64,000 nt of DNA from Aldehydirespirator sp965221185 (GCA_965221185.1 OZ244866.1:3410001-3474000), one strand, 5' to 3'. Positions 7,686 through 16,380 are shown, numbered from the stretch's first letter. The notes: a model not told the origin generated them from the sequence alone. Numbers and translations are program-made.

Positions 7686-8825
7686 TCAGCTAACCCGCAC
7701 CGGCATCAGCAAGTAAAGGAAGCTCTCGTTTCCCACTGACCGGAGCAGGGCAGGCTTGACCGCATCCGCCGTTTGCAGGGTGACCTCGTCGCCGGTAGTG
7801 GACTCGATGCCGTCGATTAGATAGCCGGGATTGAAGGCAACCGTCAGATCCTCGCCCTCGTACTGGGCGTCCATGGACTCGTTTGCCTTACCCACGTCGT
7901 GAGTGATGGCAATGACCTCAAGATTCTCACTGCTCATAACGAGCCGTACCGGCGTGGAATCCTGGGCCAGCAAGCGCACTCGTCGCACAACTTCAAGCAG
8001 CTGCTCTCGGTTGGCCGTCAAACAGTTGGGATGATCCGTGGGAATCAGCCCGTGATAGTTCGGAAAGTCGCCAGGAATCAGCCGTGTTGTCAGTTGGACT
8101 GCTCCCACGACGAACTGCGCGTAGTGCTCGGCCAACTTGAGCGTGACCTCATCGGAGTCTGCGATGAGGCGCTGCAACTCGCCCAAGGCTCGGCTGGGCA
8201 CCAACACCCTCTCGTGCTCGCCAAGGATCGAGGAACCTTCAAGGTCCCTCACCGACAACCGATAGGAGTCGGTCGAGACCAGTCGCAACTGGCCATTGCT
8301 CTCGGCAGTCATAAGCACACCGGTCAGGATCGGCCGCGAGTCATCCGAGGATGCCGACCTGACAACTTGGCTGAGAGCCTCCCGAAACTCGAGCCCGTCG
8401 AACGAAACCGCCGGACTGAAAGCAACAGAAGCGCCGTCTGGGGTGTGCTCGTCCTTGAAAGCCAGCTGCGGGTAGTCCTCCTCGGGAATCAGTCGGATCG
8501 AGAACTCCGACGGGCCAGCCACAATCGAAGCCTCGCCGTCGTCGGTGACAGAGAACTCCACCGATCCAGCCGGGACTGCTCTCACGACATCCGTGAGAAG
8601 GCGGGCCGGCGTGACCGCAGCTCCGTCCGCCTCACCCGCTACGTCCGTGGTCACCGACAGCGTCAGGTCCAGATCGCTGCCAGTAACCACCAGAGTTCCA
8701 TCGGCCAAGTCGAGATGAGCCCCGGTCAAGGCAGCGCGGCTTGAGCTGGCGCCAGCTGCAGCTCGTACAGCCACCGTGAGCGCCTCCAACAAGGCGTCTC
8801 GCTCGCAACGGAACTTCATGCCCAT
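7686..8825 (-). CDS. dnaN: DNA polymerase III beta sliding clamp
   Basis: A 379-residue processivity clamp of three repeated clamp folds. Recognisable segments are GSDLDLTLSVTTDVAGEADG in the first domain, SSDDSRPILTGVLMTAESNG at the start of the second, STDSYRLSVRDL, and the C-terminal LLMPVRV that forms part of the partner-binding pocket. The start is ATG 8825, with a second in-frame ATG at 8819. It is transcribed leftward, divergent from nothing nearby, with dnaA upstream on the same strand across a 384-bp spacer that contains repeat copy 3. Confidence 0.98.
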   Translation of the reverse strand: MGMKFRCERDALLEALTVAVRAAAGASSSRAALTGAHLDLADGTLVVTGSDLDLTLSVTTDVAGEADGAAVTPARLLTDVVRAVPAGSVEFSVTDDGEASIVAGPSEFSIRLIPEEDYPQLAFKDEHTPDGASVAFSPAVSFDGLEFREALSQVVRSASSDDSRPILTGVLMTAESNGQLRLVSTDSYRLSVRDLEGSSILGEHERVLVPSRALGELQRLIADSDEVTLKLAEHYAQFVVGAVQLTTRLIPGDFPNYHGLIPTDHPNCLTANREQLLEVVRRVRLLAQDSTPVRLVMSSENLEVIAITHDVGKANESMDAQYEGEDLTVAFNPGYLIDGIESTTGDEVTLQTADAVKPALLRSVGNESFLYLLMPVRVS

Positions 8826-9056
8826 GGCTCTACCCCTGTGACTGGTTTCAAAGTGTTGTAGTAGACGTTAGGTGCTGTGGATTGGGGATCATCGTCAATT
8901 CGCCCTGGGATGCCGGTCGTTTTGGCGTCCCCAGGCTTGCCGTGTTGACCAGTGTGGTCGCGAGGCGCGGCCTGTGGGGTGTTGATCACCGCCCTTGCGG
9001 ACACAGCCGTGCAGCAGCGGTCCCCACGCAGTCCCCAGCGTTCTCCCCGGTTCTTA
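8826..9056. other. dnaA-dnaN spacer
   Basis: This is non-coding sequence that must carry the dnaN promoter. In many actinobacteria this spacer is the origin, but here I find only one weak DnaA-box-like site (TGTGGATTG at 8876-8884, two mismatches to the consensus on the other strand) plus G/C-rich runs. Clearer boxes lie upstream of dnaA. Part of the gap is filled by repeat copy 3. Confidence 0.4.
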
Positions 9057-9194
9057 GCACATGCGCGGGTAGGCACTGGAGGCCTCGCGGTGAGGCGTTG
9101 TGTTTTCCGCTCCTGTTCGCTGCGCTCTCGGGCCACGGCCTCGCTCGGCGCCTCTCGGAGATCCTCATGAACTGCTACCTATCCGCTCGGCCTC
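9057..9194 (-). repeat. Dispersed ~140-bp repeat, copy 3
   Basis: A 138-bp copy in the opposite orientation to copies 1 and 2. The left arm is GCGCGGGTAGG and the right arm CCTATCCGCTCGGCCTC, flanked by TTAG at 9054-9057 and 9195-9198. As an RNA read on the plus strand, the arms pair with one G-U wobble. It lies 15 bp past the dnaA stop codon, the same distance as copy 4 from trxB. Confidence 0.88.
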
Positions 9195-9209
9195 TTAGCT
9201 GGTGTGCGC

Positions 9210-10577
9210 TCATGAGATCTCCCCGACACGCTTCTGGAGGTCCTGGACCTTGTCGAAGATCTCCTTGCGCTCGGTCATGTGGTGCTCGATCTTGCGGACG
9301 GCGTGGATGACCGTGGTGTGGTCGCGGTTGCCGAAGGATCGGCCGATCTCGGGATATGAGAGGTCGGTCATGTTGCGGGTGACGTACATGGCGATCTGGC
9401 GGGCATCGACTAGAGGCCGCCGCCTGCTGCCGCCGGTGATCTGGTCCAGCGTGAAGTTGAACACTTGGCAAGTGGCCTCGAGAATCGATGTGACGGTGAC
9501 GGGCGCTTGGACGGTGTTGTCGATCAGGTCGGCCAGCACGCGCTTTGCCAGGTCGTAGGAGCAGCGCTGGCCGGTGATGCTGGCATACGCGGTGACTTTG
9601 ACGAGCGCGCCCTCGAGTTCACGGATGGAGCCGGTCACGTTCTCCGCAATGAATGAGAGCACGCCACCGGGGAGTTCAATGGCTGAGAACTCAGCTTTCT
9701 TTTCCAGGATGGCGAGACGAGTCACAAGGTCCGGCGGCTGGATGTCGGTTATGAGGCCGGACTTGAAGCGACTCCGGAGCCGGTCTTCCAGCGTGGGCAT
9801 GGCATCGGGGCCGCGGTCCGAGGAGAGGACGATCTGGGCGCCGTTCTGCAGCAGGTCGTTGAAGGTGTGGAAGAACTCCTCCTGAAGGCCGTCCTTGCCC
9901 TCCATGAACTGGATGTCGTCCACTAGGAGCAGGTCGTTGCTGCGGTAGATTTGCTTGAACTCAGGCTGCGTGCTGTTGCGGATTGCCTGCACGAATTCGT
10001 TGAGGAAGGTCTCGCTGGTGACGTAGCGGACCTTGTAGGACGGGTAATGATGGTTGACGTAGTGGCAAATGGCCCGTAGCAGGTGGGTCTTGCCGAGTCC
10101 CGAGTCGCCGTAGATGAACAGCGGGTTGTAGGCGCCGGCAGGGGTCTCAGCTACGGCGAGGGCCGCGGCGTGCGAGAAGCGGTTGGAGGTTCCGGTGACG
10201 AACTGCTCAAAGGTCAGCCGGTCGGGGCCCGAATAACCGTTCGAGGCGGTGCCCTGGGAGTCGGATCCTGTCTGGACCGCCTCGTCCCCCGTGGCGGGCG
10301 AGCGGTCGCCGCTCTCGCTCCAGTCCGGATCGATCTCGATGCGGACGGTGACATCTGGCTCGGTCTCATCAATGGCGTCGGTCAACAGATTGAAGTACCG
10401 GCGCTCGATGCGGGCCTTCTGCAGGCTGGTTGGCACTACCACGGTCAGGGATCGCTGCTCGAAGGCCGTGGCTCGGGCGCCGCTGAAGGTAGTCCTCCAG
10501 ACCGCGTCGCTCACCTGGCTCCGGATGCTCTGCGCACAACTAGTCCAAATTCGCTCTGCTTCGGGATCGTTGCTCAC
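9210..10577 (-). CDS. dnaA: Chromosomal replication initiator DnaA
   Basis: A 455-residue AAA+ initiator that binds DnaA boxes and opens oriC. Domain I occupies ~1-85. A low-complexity linker (~90-115) precedes the AAA+ domain, which has Walker A GDSGLGKTH (~157-165) and Walker B LLLVDDIQF (~218-226). The C-terminal DnaA-box-binding domain has the signature DLSYPEIGRSFGNRDHTTV. The start codon is the ATG at 10577, preceded on the minus strand by an AAGGAGAT-type ribosome site. It is divergent from rpmH across the probable origin. Confidence 0.98.
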   Translation of the reverse strand: MSNDPEAERIWTSCAQSIRSQVSDAVWRTTFSGARATAFEQRSLTVVVPTSLQKARIERRYFNLLTDAIDETEPDVTVRIEIDPDWSESGDRSPATGDEAVQTGSDSQGTASNGYSGPDRLTFEQFVTGTSNRFSHAAALAVAETPAGAYNPLFIYGDSGLGKTHLLRAICHYVNHHYPSYKVRYVTSETFLNEFVQAIRNSTQPEFKQIYRSNDLLLVDDIQFMEGKDGLQEEFFHTFNDLLQNGAQIVLSSDRGPDAMPTLEDRLRSRFKSGLITDIQPPDLVTRLAILEKKAEFSAIELPGGVLSFIAENVTGSIRELEGALVKVTAYASITGQRCSYDLAKRVLADLIDNTVQAPVTVTSILEATCQVFNFTLDQITGGSRRRPLVDARQIAMYVTRNMTDLSYPEIGRSFGNRDHTTVIHAVRKIEHHMTERKEIFDKVQDLQKRVGEIS

Positions 10578-10987
10578 CTATCGATCTCCTTTCTCCACAG
10601 ATTCATCCACAGATGTGGACAAGACAGTTCGACGGCCCGTGGTGGGAGGAGGACCGGCCCCAGGTCCGATCGGACGTAATTGGCCCGCGGAACGTAGCAG
10701 CATCCCGATTGGCTGCAAGTCAGACGATCCGAAGCGGGTAAACGGCTAGTTCAGGCTAGATGAAGCAAGAGTGAATAACAATAGTGTAAGATGTGTTACT
10801 CAATTGTTCTTTGTTGGTGCCGGAATCCCCTCGAGTGCCGGTGACTCCCGTCTTCTGTCTCAGGGGCGTGGTTGTCGCGACGCGGGGGCAGCCCTACGGT
10901 GGACACAGTCCCGTCGTTCATCCACAGCGTCAATCGCAGCGGCGACTTTTTGGCATACCCGAGCCGGGAGATGCCGGGGAGGATCTT
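10578..10987. other. Probable replication origin (oriC), dnaA-rpmH intergenic region
   Basis: A 410-bp non-coding region between divergent dnaA and rpmH. It contains a perfect actinobacterial DnaA box TTGTCCACA on the minus strand (10614-10622), a one-mismatch box TTCTCCACA (10591-10599), and two TCATCCACA sites (10603-10611 and 10918-10926). The stretch ~10740-10815 is clearly richer in A and T than its surroundings and could be the unwinding element. The number of boxes is low for an actinobacterial origin, so the site is likely but not proven. The rpmH and dnaA promoters must also lie here. Confidence 0.6.
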
Positions 10988-11122
10988 ATGAAGCGCCCGT
11001 TTCAGCCTAATATAAGAAAAAGGCATAAAAAACACGGCTTTCGGGCCAGAATGAGGACGCGCGGCGGACGCGCTGTTCTGCAGGCCCGCCGTCGCAAGGG
11101 ACGGAGCCGACTGGCAGCGTGA
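10988..11122 (+). CDS. rpmH: 50S ribosomal protein L34
   Basis: A 44-residue, very basic ribosomal protein of the large subunit. It opens with MKRPFQPNIRKRHKKHGF and continues with FRARMRTRGGRAVLQARR, the standard L34 sequence. The start ATG at 10988 follows GGGGAGG with five bases spacing. The first 15 codons are noticeably A-rich (Ile ATA, Lys AAA/AAG runs) compared with the neighbouring genes. It is the first gene of the rightward rpmH-rnpA-yidD-yidC-jag-rsmG unit, and its stop overlaps the rnpA start. Confidence 0.97.
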   Translation: MKRPFQPNIRKRHKKHGFRARMRTRGGRAVLQARRRKGRSRLAA

Positions 11123-11448
11123 AGGGCTTGTCCATGGACCGGAGAGCGTGCAGCCAGCCTCCGGTCCTAGCCAACGTTCGCCGTGGCCCTCTGAGGGCGT
11201 CGTTCTGCGCGGCCCCGGGAGCGGCGCGCGTCCATTTGGCCGTGCCCAAGTCCGTGGGGACCGCCGTAATACGCAACCGAGTCCGACGCCGCGTCCGGGA
11301 GACGCTCCGGGAGATCGCTCGTGAAGAAGCTGTCGTGCTGGCCGACGGGGAGTATCGCCTGGGCGTTTCGGCGCCACTTGAGCGTTTCTCCGCGTCTGAG
11401 CTGCGAGCAATGATGAGCGAATTGTTGAGGGACCTCCGGCGCCAATGA
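11119..11448 (+). CDS. rnpA: Ribonuclease P protein component
   Basis: A 109-residue basic protein that assists the RNase P RNA in maturing tRNA 5' ends. The conserved RNR motif is present as AVIRNRVRRRVRE (~49-61), preceded by VHLAVPKSVGTA. The GTG start at 11119 overlaps the rpmH stop (GTGA). The N-terminal portion before the RNR motif is short and diverged compared with typical RnpA, which usually shows LRRRxDFxxVFRxG; I cannot see that segment clearly. Position and the RNR box make the assignment firm. Confidence 0.9.
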   Translation: MKGLSMDRRACSQPPVLANVRRGPLRASFCAAPGAARVHLAVPKSVGTAVIRNRVRRRVRETLREIAREEAVVLADGEYRLGVSAPLERFSASELRAMMSELLRDLRRQ

Positions 11449-11696
11449 GGTTCTCGACTCGGCTGGCCTACTTTGGCGTGCGAGCCTGCCAGCTCGCTCG
11501 GACCGGCCGTCCGCCAGTGTGCCGTTACGTTCCGTCGTGTTCGGCCTATGCACTAGAGGCGTTGCGAGCGCACGGAACGCGGCGCGGAGTCTGGCTGACG
11601 GCTCGCCGCCTAGCCCGGTGCCATCCGTGGGGTTCGATGGGGTGGGATCCGGTGCCCGTGCACCGCGGAGAGCCTGCGCGCGTGATCGATGCTTGA
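11445..11696 (+). CDS. yidD: Membrane protein insertion efficiency factor YidD
   Basis: An 83-residue small amphipathic protein of the YidD family, which helps YidC-dependent membrane insertion. The family signature CRYVPSCSAYALEALRAHG is at ~26-44, and RRLARCHPWGSMGWDPVP follows near 54-71. The ATG overlaps the rnpA stop (ATGA), and the stop is overlapped by the yidC start. Length is normal for the family (70-100). Confidence 0.94.
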   Translation: MRFSTRLAYFGVRACQLARTGRPPVCRYVPSCSAYALEALRAHGTRRGVWLTARRLARCHPWGSMGWDPVPVHRGEPARVIDA

Positions 11697-12960
11697 TCCC
11701 CTGTTCGACCTCACTACTGCAGTGCTCGCCTGGTTCTACTCGCTGTGGCCGTCCTACGGGATGGCGGTCGCCTTCTTGACCCTGACCACCACAATTGCGG
11801 TGACCCCGCTGACTCTGAAGTCCACGCGCTCGACGTTGCAGATGCAGCAGCACATGCCGGAGCTGAAGAAGCTCCAGGGCCAATACAAGGGCGATCGACA
11901 GGCCATGAACGAGGCCACCGCTGCCTTCTACAAGGAACATGGGGTCAATCCGGTCGGGTGTTTGCTTCCGATGCTGGTGCAAATGCCGATCTTCCTCGTC
12001 ATGTACCGGGTTGTGCATGGACTTACCAGACGGACGACCGAGGTGGGAACCCAGCTCGGGCTCACCTCGCGCCGCTATGCCGACGGCGAGCTCGGGGCGG
12101 CGCCCGAGTACGCCGAGACATCCATTCTTAGAAACGAGCTGACGTTCGATCCGGATTTCTTGTCCAGGGACACTGATCTCTATGTTCGCCTGAGCGACAA
12201 CGTCGAGATGGTCTCGTGGGGGGTGGACTTGTCTCGGAGCGCTAGCTCCGCCATATCCGAGAGCATCGTCTTGGCGCTCCCCTACCTGCTGATGATTCTG
12301 ATAGTGCTGGCTACGAGCCTCTTGCAGCAGCGGCAAATCCAGGGCCGACAGAGTGCAGCCCTGCCACCGCAGCAGCAGATGATGATGAAGTTGATCCCCT
12401 ACATGCTGCCGGTGTTCTCCTATGCGATGCCGGCGGCGGTCGTGGTCTATTTCATCATTTCGAATGTGGTCCGCATCGCACAGCAGGCCTACATCACCCA
12501 GTCCTTCTATCGGGGCGAGGACTCGCTGGGAGCACAGGTGGCCAAACAGCGGGCTGCAACTGCGGACGGGGCCTCGGCCGGGCCCGAGGCCAAGCAGCGA
12601 TCACCCAAGTCGGTCACGGAACGAAAGGGTGCGCCCACTCCCAAGCGGGACGCGGGTGCGGCGCGGGGCAAGGCGCCTGCTCGCAAGCGGGACGCGGGTG
12701 ACTCTGAGGGCCGGGCCCGAGAGCGGCCGACGACGCCCGGGAAGACCGCGGGCGGGAAGTCGACGCCCGGGAAGTCGACGCCCGGGAAGACCGCGGGCGG
12801 GAAGTCGACGCCCGGGAAGACCGCGGGCGGGAAGACCGGAAAGGCGCCCACACGCGGCCGTTCCACCAATCGGAGCGTCAGTGGACGAACCACACCGCCC
12901 GGTTCGGGCCCGAAGCGGAGCAACCCGAACCGCAGCCGAAGCAGGAAGAAGAGACGCTGA
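11689..12960 (+). CDS. yidC: Membrane protein insertase YidC/Oxa1
   Basis: A 423-residue membrane insertase. Hydrophobic segments are at ~7-40 (first helix into TTTIAVTPLTLKSTRSTLQMQ, containing the conserved Arg), ~92-110 (GCLLPMLVQMPIFLVMYRVV), ~190-208 and ~235-262. The region between the second and third helices carries an extended loop typical of actinobacteria. The C-terminus is a ~130-residue Lys/Arg/Pro-rich tail with repeated TPGK and AGGK units (DNA repeats at 12732-12834), longer than most YidC tails and likely to contact ribosomes. Overlaps yidD by 8 bp. Confidence 0.95.
   Translation: MLDPLFDLTTAVLAWFYSLWPSYGMAVAFLTLTTTIAVTPLTLKSTRSTLQMQQHMPELKKLQGQYKGDRQAMNEATAAFYKEHGVNPVGCLLPMLVQMPIFLVMYRVVHGLTRRTTEVGTQLGLTSRRYADGELGAAPEYAETSILRNELTFDPDFLSRDTDLYVRLSDNVEMVSWGVDLSRSASSAISESIVLALPYLLMILIVLATSLLQQRQIQGRQSAALPPQQQMMMKLIPYMLPVFSYAMPAAVVVYFIISNVVRIAQQAYITQSFYRGEDSLGAQVAKQRAATADGASAGPEAKQRSPKSVTERKGAPTPKRDAGAARGKAPARKRDAGDSEGRARERPTTPGKTAGGKSTPGKSTPGKTAGGKSTPGKTAGGKTGKAPTRGRSTNRSVSGRTTPPGSGPKRSNPNRSRSRKKRR
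12732..12834 (+). repeat. In-frame tandem repeats in the yidC tail
   Basis: The unit ACGCCCGGGAAG, alternating with the spacer ACCGCGGGCGGGAAG or TCG, recurs five times. It encodes TPGK and TAGGK repeats in the basic C-terminal tail. All units are multiples of three, so copy-number change would alter tail length without breaking the frame. Confidence 0.85.
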
Positions 12961-12993
12961 CGCTCGTCTCTCATACGAAGGGTTTTATTAACA

Positions 12994-13911
12994 ATGGAAT
13001 GGCTGGAAATTACAGCATCATCAGTGAAACGTGCCAAAGAGCAGGCTTTGATCCATCTTGGAGTACACGAATCTGACGCTGAGTTCGAAGTGCTGTCGGA
13101 GGAACGGGTCGGGATTTTCGGCAGAGTCAAGCAAGAGGCGCGGGTGAGGGCCCGCGTGATTCCCACGCCAGTACGACCGAAGGAGGGCAGAGGGCGCGGC
13201 CACAGCAGCCGCAAGGCCGGATCTGGTTCGTCGAAGCAGTCGGAATCGCCGCGAGCTTCTGCCCCTGCGTCGCCAGAGCCACAGTCGAGTGTTCGTGAGA
13301 ACCGACGGTCCTCGAAAAGCTCAACACGCGGCGCGCAGTCGAGGACCCACGACGGCCCTCGTGACACCAGAAGTGCACGGCACCAACGTGGCAGCAATAC
13401 CAAGAAAGATGAGGAGCCAATGATGGATCATGACACGGGGCCTTCGCTCCTTGAGCAGGCCGACCTCGCGGAGTCCTTCGCCAGGGGGGTTGCAGACACT
13501 CTGGGCGTTCCTCTCGCGTTCACGAGGCACGACGTGGAGGACGGTATCATGAGGATCGAAGCTGATGGAGATGGCATAGGACTTCTTGTTGGCCGGCGTG
13601 GCGCTACTGCCCAAGCCATTGATGAATTGGTTCGCACTGTGCTGCAGAGATCAGGTGGCACCACGCGAGAAGGCAAGATCCGTATGGACGTGGGTGGGAT
13701 CCGTGCCCGCCGGGCGGCAGCCCTGGTTGATTTCACTCGGCAGGTGGCCCGACAGGCCGTCGAATCGGGTCAGGACATCGCCCTCGAGCCGATGAATCGG
13801 GTTGATCGAAAGATCGTGCACGACGCCATCACGGACATTGAGCAGGTAGAGAGCCGCAGCGAGGGTGAGGACCCCCGGAGACGCGTGATCATCGGAGTAC
13901 AGCCCGACTGA
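12994..13911 (+). CDS. jag: Jag/KhpB-like RNA-binding protein (Jag-N, KH, R3H)
   Basis: A 305-residue protein with a Jag-N domain (~1-55, beginning MEWLEITASSVKRAKEQA), a basic Ser-rich linker (~56-145), a KH domain containing VGRRGATAQAIDELV (~196-210), and a C-terminal R3H domain (PMNRVDRKIVHDAI). Jag/KhpB proteins bind small and messenger RNAs with KhpA and affect cell elongation and division. The mycobacterial homologue sits in the same spot after yidC. It begins 33 bp after yidC, with GAAGGG at 12977-12982. Confidence 0.92.
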   Translation: MEWLEITASSVKRAKEQALIHLGVHESDAEFEVLSEERVGIFGRVKQEARVRARVIPTPVRPKEGRGRGHSSRKAGSGSSKQSESPRASAPASPEPQSSVRENRRSSKSSTRGAQSRTHDGPRDTRSARHQRGSNTKKDEEPMMDHDTGPSLLEQADLAESFARGVADTLGVPLAFTRHDVEDGIMRIEADGDGIGLLVGRRGATAQAIDELVRTVLQRSGGTTREGKIRMDVGGIRARRAAALVDFTRQVARQAVESGQDIALEPMNRVDRKIVHDAITDIEQVESRSEGEDPRRRVIIGVQPD

Positions 13912-13915
13912 GCGC

Positions 13916-14581
13916 GTGTTGCCCTCGCCACACTCGCTCGCCGCAATCGAGCCTCAACTGCTGAGGCGCTTGGAGGAAGCGTGGACACCGGCGCGGGCGG
14001 CAGGTGTCATGGGACATCTGCCACTTGACGCGCTCCGTCGCCACGCGGCCGGATTCATCCTGGACAATTGGCGAAAACTGCCCACCGCCGAGTTTGTGGA
14101 TTGTGGGGCCGGCTCTGGTGTAGTCGGAATACTGTTGGCGTTGGAGTTGCCGATGTCGCGCTGGACGCTGGTGGATGCGAGCGAGCGACGCTGTGATATG
14201 GCGGAGCGAGCCGTCGTGGCTGCGGGCCTGCCTGGACGGATTGTGGTTAAGCACGCGCTGGTTGAGGACCTCGCCAGCCACCGAGAGGCTCGTGAGACCC
14301 TCGATGGAGTGGTGGCCCGGCTGTTCGGTCCTGCATCCGAGTTGGCCGAGTGCGGCTTGCCGCTGCTGAGGATTGGCGGATCGCTCGTCGTGTCGGTGTC
14401 GGCAGAAACGAAACGCCAGTGGGAGAGGATGCCGCTGGCACGAGTTGATTGTGAGTTGTCCGGTCAATGGGCCACGCAGTACGGCAGCTTCGTCTCAATC
14501 ACGAGAGTCGGCCCGGCCCCGCCGGGGCTCCCCCGTCGGCGTGCTGCCCGACGTCGGTCCCCGCTCGGCCAAGACGCTTGA
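13916..14581 (+). CDS. rsmG: 16S rRNA (guanine527-N7) methyltransferase RsmG
   Basis: A 221-residue SAM-dependent methyltransferase that methylates G527 of 16S rRNA, where loss gives low-level streptomycin resistance. The SAM-binding motif is FVDCGAGSGVVGILLA (~62-77), followed by TLVDASERRCDMAERA. The GTG start at 13916 lies 4 bp after the jag stop. The C-terminal ~25 residues are Pro/Arg-rich. Its position between jag and parA matches the conserved gid/rsmG location in actinobacteria. Confidence 0.92.
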   Translation: MLPSPHSLAAIEPQLLRRLEEAWTPARAAGVMGHLPLDALRRHAAGFILDNWRKLPTAEFVDCGAGSGVVGILLALELPMSRWTLVDASERRCDMAERAVVAAGLPGRIVVKHALVEDLASHREARETLDGVVARLFGPASELAECGLPLLRIGGSLVVSVSAETKRQWERMPLARVDCELSGQWATQYGSFVSITRVGPAPPGLPRRRAARRRSPLGQDA

Positions 14582-14589
14582 GAGCACCC

Positions 14590-14605
14590 CTGTTTCACGT
14601 GAAAC
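14590..14605. promoter_or_regulatory. parS centromere-like site
   Basis: TGTTTCACGTGAAACG differs from the 16-bp consensus TGTTTCACGTGAAACA only at the last base. It lies between rsmG and parA, about 4 kb from the presumed origin, where ParB would nucleate for chromosome segregation. No second parS was found in the window. Confidence 0.95.
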
Positions 14606-14632
14606 GTGAATCCTTGACTCTCGACCAACTGT

Positions 14633-15469
14633 ATGTCAGCGTTGGTGGTCTGCAAGCGAAAGGGAGCCCTTGTCGTGGGTATCGCACAGCAGCAGGATGA
14701 CGCTCGCGCCCGAGTCTTCGCAGTGGCCAACCAAAAGGGTGGTGTGGGCAAGACAACCACGACCGTCAATCTTTCTGCCTGCTTCGCCGAACGAAGGCTC
14801 AAGACGCTTGTAATCGACCTCGATCCTCAGGCGAACGCCACAACCAGCGTAGGACTAGACCCTCGAAGCTTGGATGCCTCCATTTATGAGGTCCTCCTTC
14901 AAGATATCGAGCTCGACGAGATTGTGGAGCCCACGATGATCAAGGGTCTACATATTGCGCCTTCCAGTTTGGACCTGGCAGGCGCAGAGATCGAACTGGT
15001 GTCCGCCTTCAGCCGAGAGAGCAAGCTCAAAGAGGCGATTTCCAGCGCAGCCGCGGACTACGACATCATCATGATCGACTGCCCGCCCTCGCTCGGTTTG
15101 CTGACCATCAATGGGCTGACGGCGGCTGACGAGGTGATGGTGCCCATTCAGACGGAGTACTTCGCCCTTGAAGGGCTGACTCAACTCGTTCGGAACATCG
15201 GGATGGTACAACGGAGTCTCAACCCGGGTTTGGAGCTGACGAAGGTAATCCTCACGATGTACGACGCACGGACGAACCTGTCGCGGGATGTCGCTCGAGA
15301 AGTAAGAGCTCACTACGGCGACAAGGTCTGCTGGCAAGTAGTGCCGCGCACAGTTCGCCTTAGTGAGGCGCCGTCATTCGGCCAACCGATCACTCTTTAT
15401 GATTCTCTATCCAAGGGCGCAACGGCCTATCGCGCCCTGGCAAAGGAGGTGCTTAGTGGCACGCCGTAG
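14633..15469 (+). CDS. parA: Chromosome partitioning ATPase ParA
   Basis: A ParA/Soj ATPase that drives origin segregation together with ParB bound at parS. The deviant Walker A is KGGVGKTTTTVNL, the A' region DLDPQANATTSVGLD, and Walker B IIMIDCPPSLG. Two starts are plausible: ATG 14633 (278 residues) or GTG 14675 (264 residues). The latter is preceded by AAGGGAG at eight bases and may be the real one. The parS site lies just upstream and its occupancy by ParB may affect parA transcription. Its stop is overlapped by parB. Confidence 0.96.
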   Translation: MSALVVCKRKGALVVGIAQQQDDARARVFAVANQKGGVGKTTTTVNLSACFAERRLKTLVIDLDPQANATTSVGLDPRSLDASIYEVLLQDIELDEIVEPTMIKGLHIAPSSLDLAGAEIELVSAFSRESKLKEAISSAAADYDIIMIDCPPSLGLLTINGLTAADEVMVPIQTEYFALEGLTQLVRNIGMVQRSLNPGLELTKVILTMYDARTNLSRDVAREVRAHYGDKVCWQVVPRTVRLSEAPSFGQPITLYDSLSKGATAYRALAKEVLSGTP

Positions 15470-16325
15470 TGGCCTCGGGAAGGGTCTTGGGGCCCTGATC
15501 CCGATCGAGTCGGACACGACCGAGTCGGCCTTCCAAAACATCGACATAGTCCACATCGTGCCCAATCCCTACCAGCCAAGGGGCCGATTCGACGAGGAGA
15601 CCCTGACGGCATTGGCAGCGTCCATTGCCGAGGTTGGAGTGATACAGCCGATTATTGTGCGACAAGTAATAGAAGGATATGAAATCATTGCAGGTGAGCG
15701 GCGCTGGCGTGCCGCTCAACGAGCCGGCCTCAGGAGCATCCCCGCGCTCGTGCGCTCCGCCGATGACAAGGGGTCGCTCGAGGCCGCGGTCGTTGAGAAC
15801 GTTCACCGCCAGGATCTGAACGCCCTCGAAGAGGCGGCGGCCTACAGGCAACTGATGGACGACTTTGGCCTCACCCAGGAGGATGTCGCCGCTCGGGTCG
15901 GCCGCTCCCGCTCTGCGGTCGCGAACACCGTGCGCTTACTGAATTTGGCTCCCTCGGTGCAGCGACTCGTAGTGGAGGGCCATCTCTCAGCAGGGCATGG
16001 CCGGGCATTGCTTGCTCTTGACGACAACGAAGCTCGTCAAGCTCTGGCAGAGGAGATTGTCCGCGAGAACATGACGGTGCGGGAGGCTGAGCGGCGGGTG
16101 GTTGAGAACCATGCGGCCTCACAGGAAGTCGTCGTAGCCCAATCCGGCGACAACGGAGCGCCTGGCTCCGGTGAGATTCAGGCTGGCGTCCTTGAGTTGG
16201 AGGACCTCCTTTCGACGAGGCTCGACACTCGGGTGTCCGTCAAGCTGGGCAAGAGCAGGGGCAGGATCACGATCCAATTCAGCGGGCTGTCCGACTTGGA
16301 GCGCATCTATCACTTGATCATGTGA
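15456..16325 (+). CDS. parB: Chromosome partitioning protein ParB
   Basis: A 289-residue CTP-dependent DNA clamp that loads at parS and spreads. I chose GTG 15456, preceded by AAAGGAGG at seven bases. It gives the classic N-terminus ARRSGLGKGLGALIP, which binds ParA. Also present are the catalytic region GYEIIAGERRWRAAQRAGL (~71-89) and the helix-turn-helix LTQEDVAARVGRSRSAVANTV (~136 onward). The C-terminal dimerisation part includes SRGRITIQFSGLSDLERI. It overlaps parA by 14 bp, so the two are translated from one message. Confidence 0.96.
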   Translation: MARRSGLGKGLGALIPIESDTTESAFQNIDIVHIVPNPYQPRGRFDEETLTALAASIAEVGVIQPIIVRQVIEGYEIIAGERRWRAAQRAGLRSIPALVRSADDKGSLEAAVVENVHRQDLNALEEAAAYRQLMDDFGLTQEDVAARVGRSRSAVANTVRLLNLAPSVQRLVVEGHLSAGHGRALLALDDNEARQALAEEIVRENMTVREAERRVVENHAASQEVVVAQSGDNGAPGSGEIQAGVLELEDLLSTRLDTRVSVKLGKSRGRITIQFSGLSDLERIYHLIM

Positions 16326-16380
16326 CGATCGGACTGGAATAATAGTTGTTTACAATCTGTTTTATTGTAGTCCAGGATCG
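16326..16380. terminator. Bidirectional hairpin between parB and the cwlM-like gene
   Basis: GGACTGGAATAA (16331-16342) pairs with TTATTGTAGTCC (16362-16373) with two mismatches. An outer stem CGATC/GATCG (16326-16330 with 16376-16380) extends it. T- and A-rich bases flank the loop. It lies between converging genes and overlaps the stop of the leftward gene, which fits a shared terminator. Confidence 0.6.
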
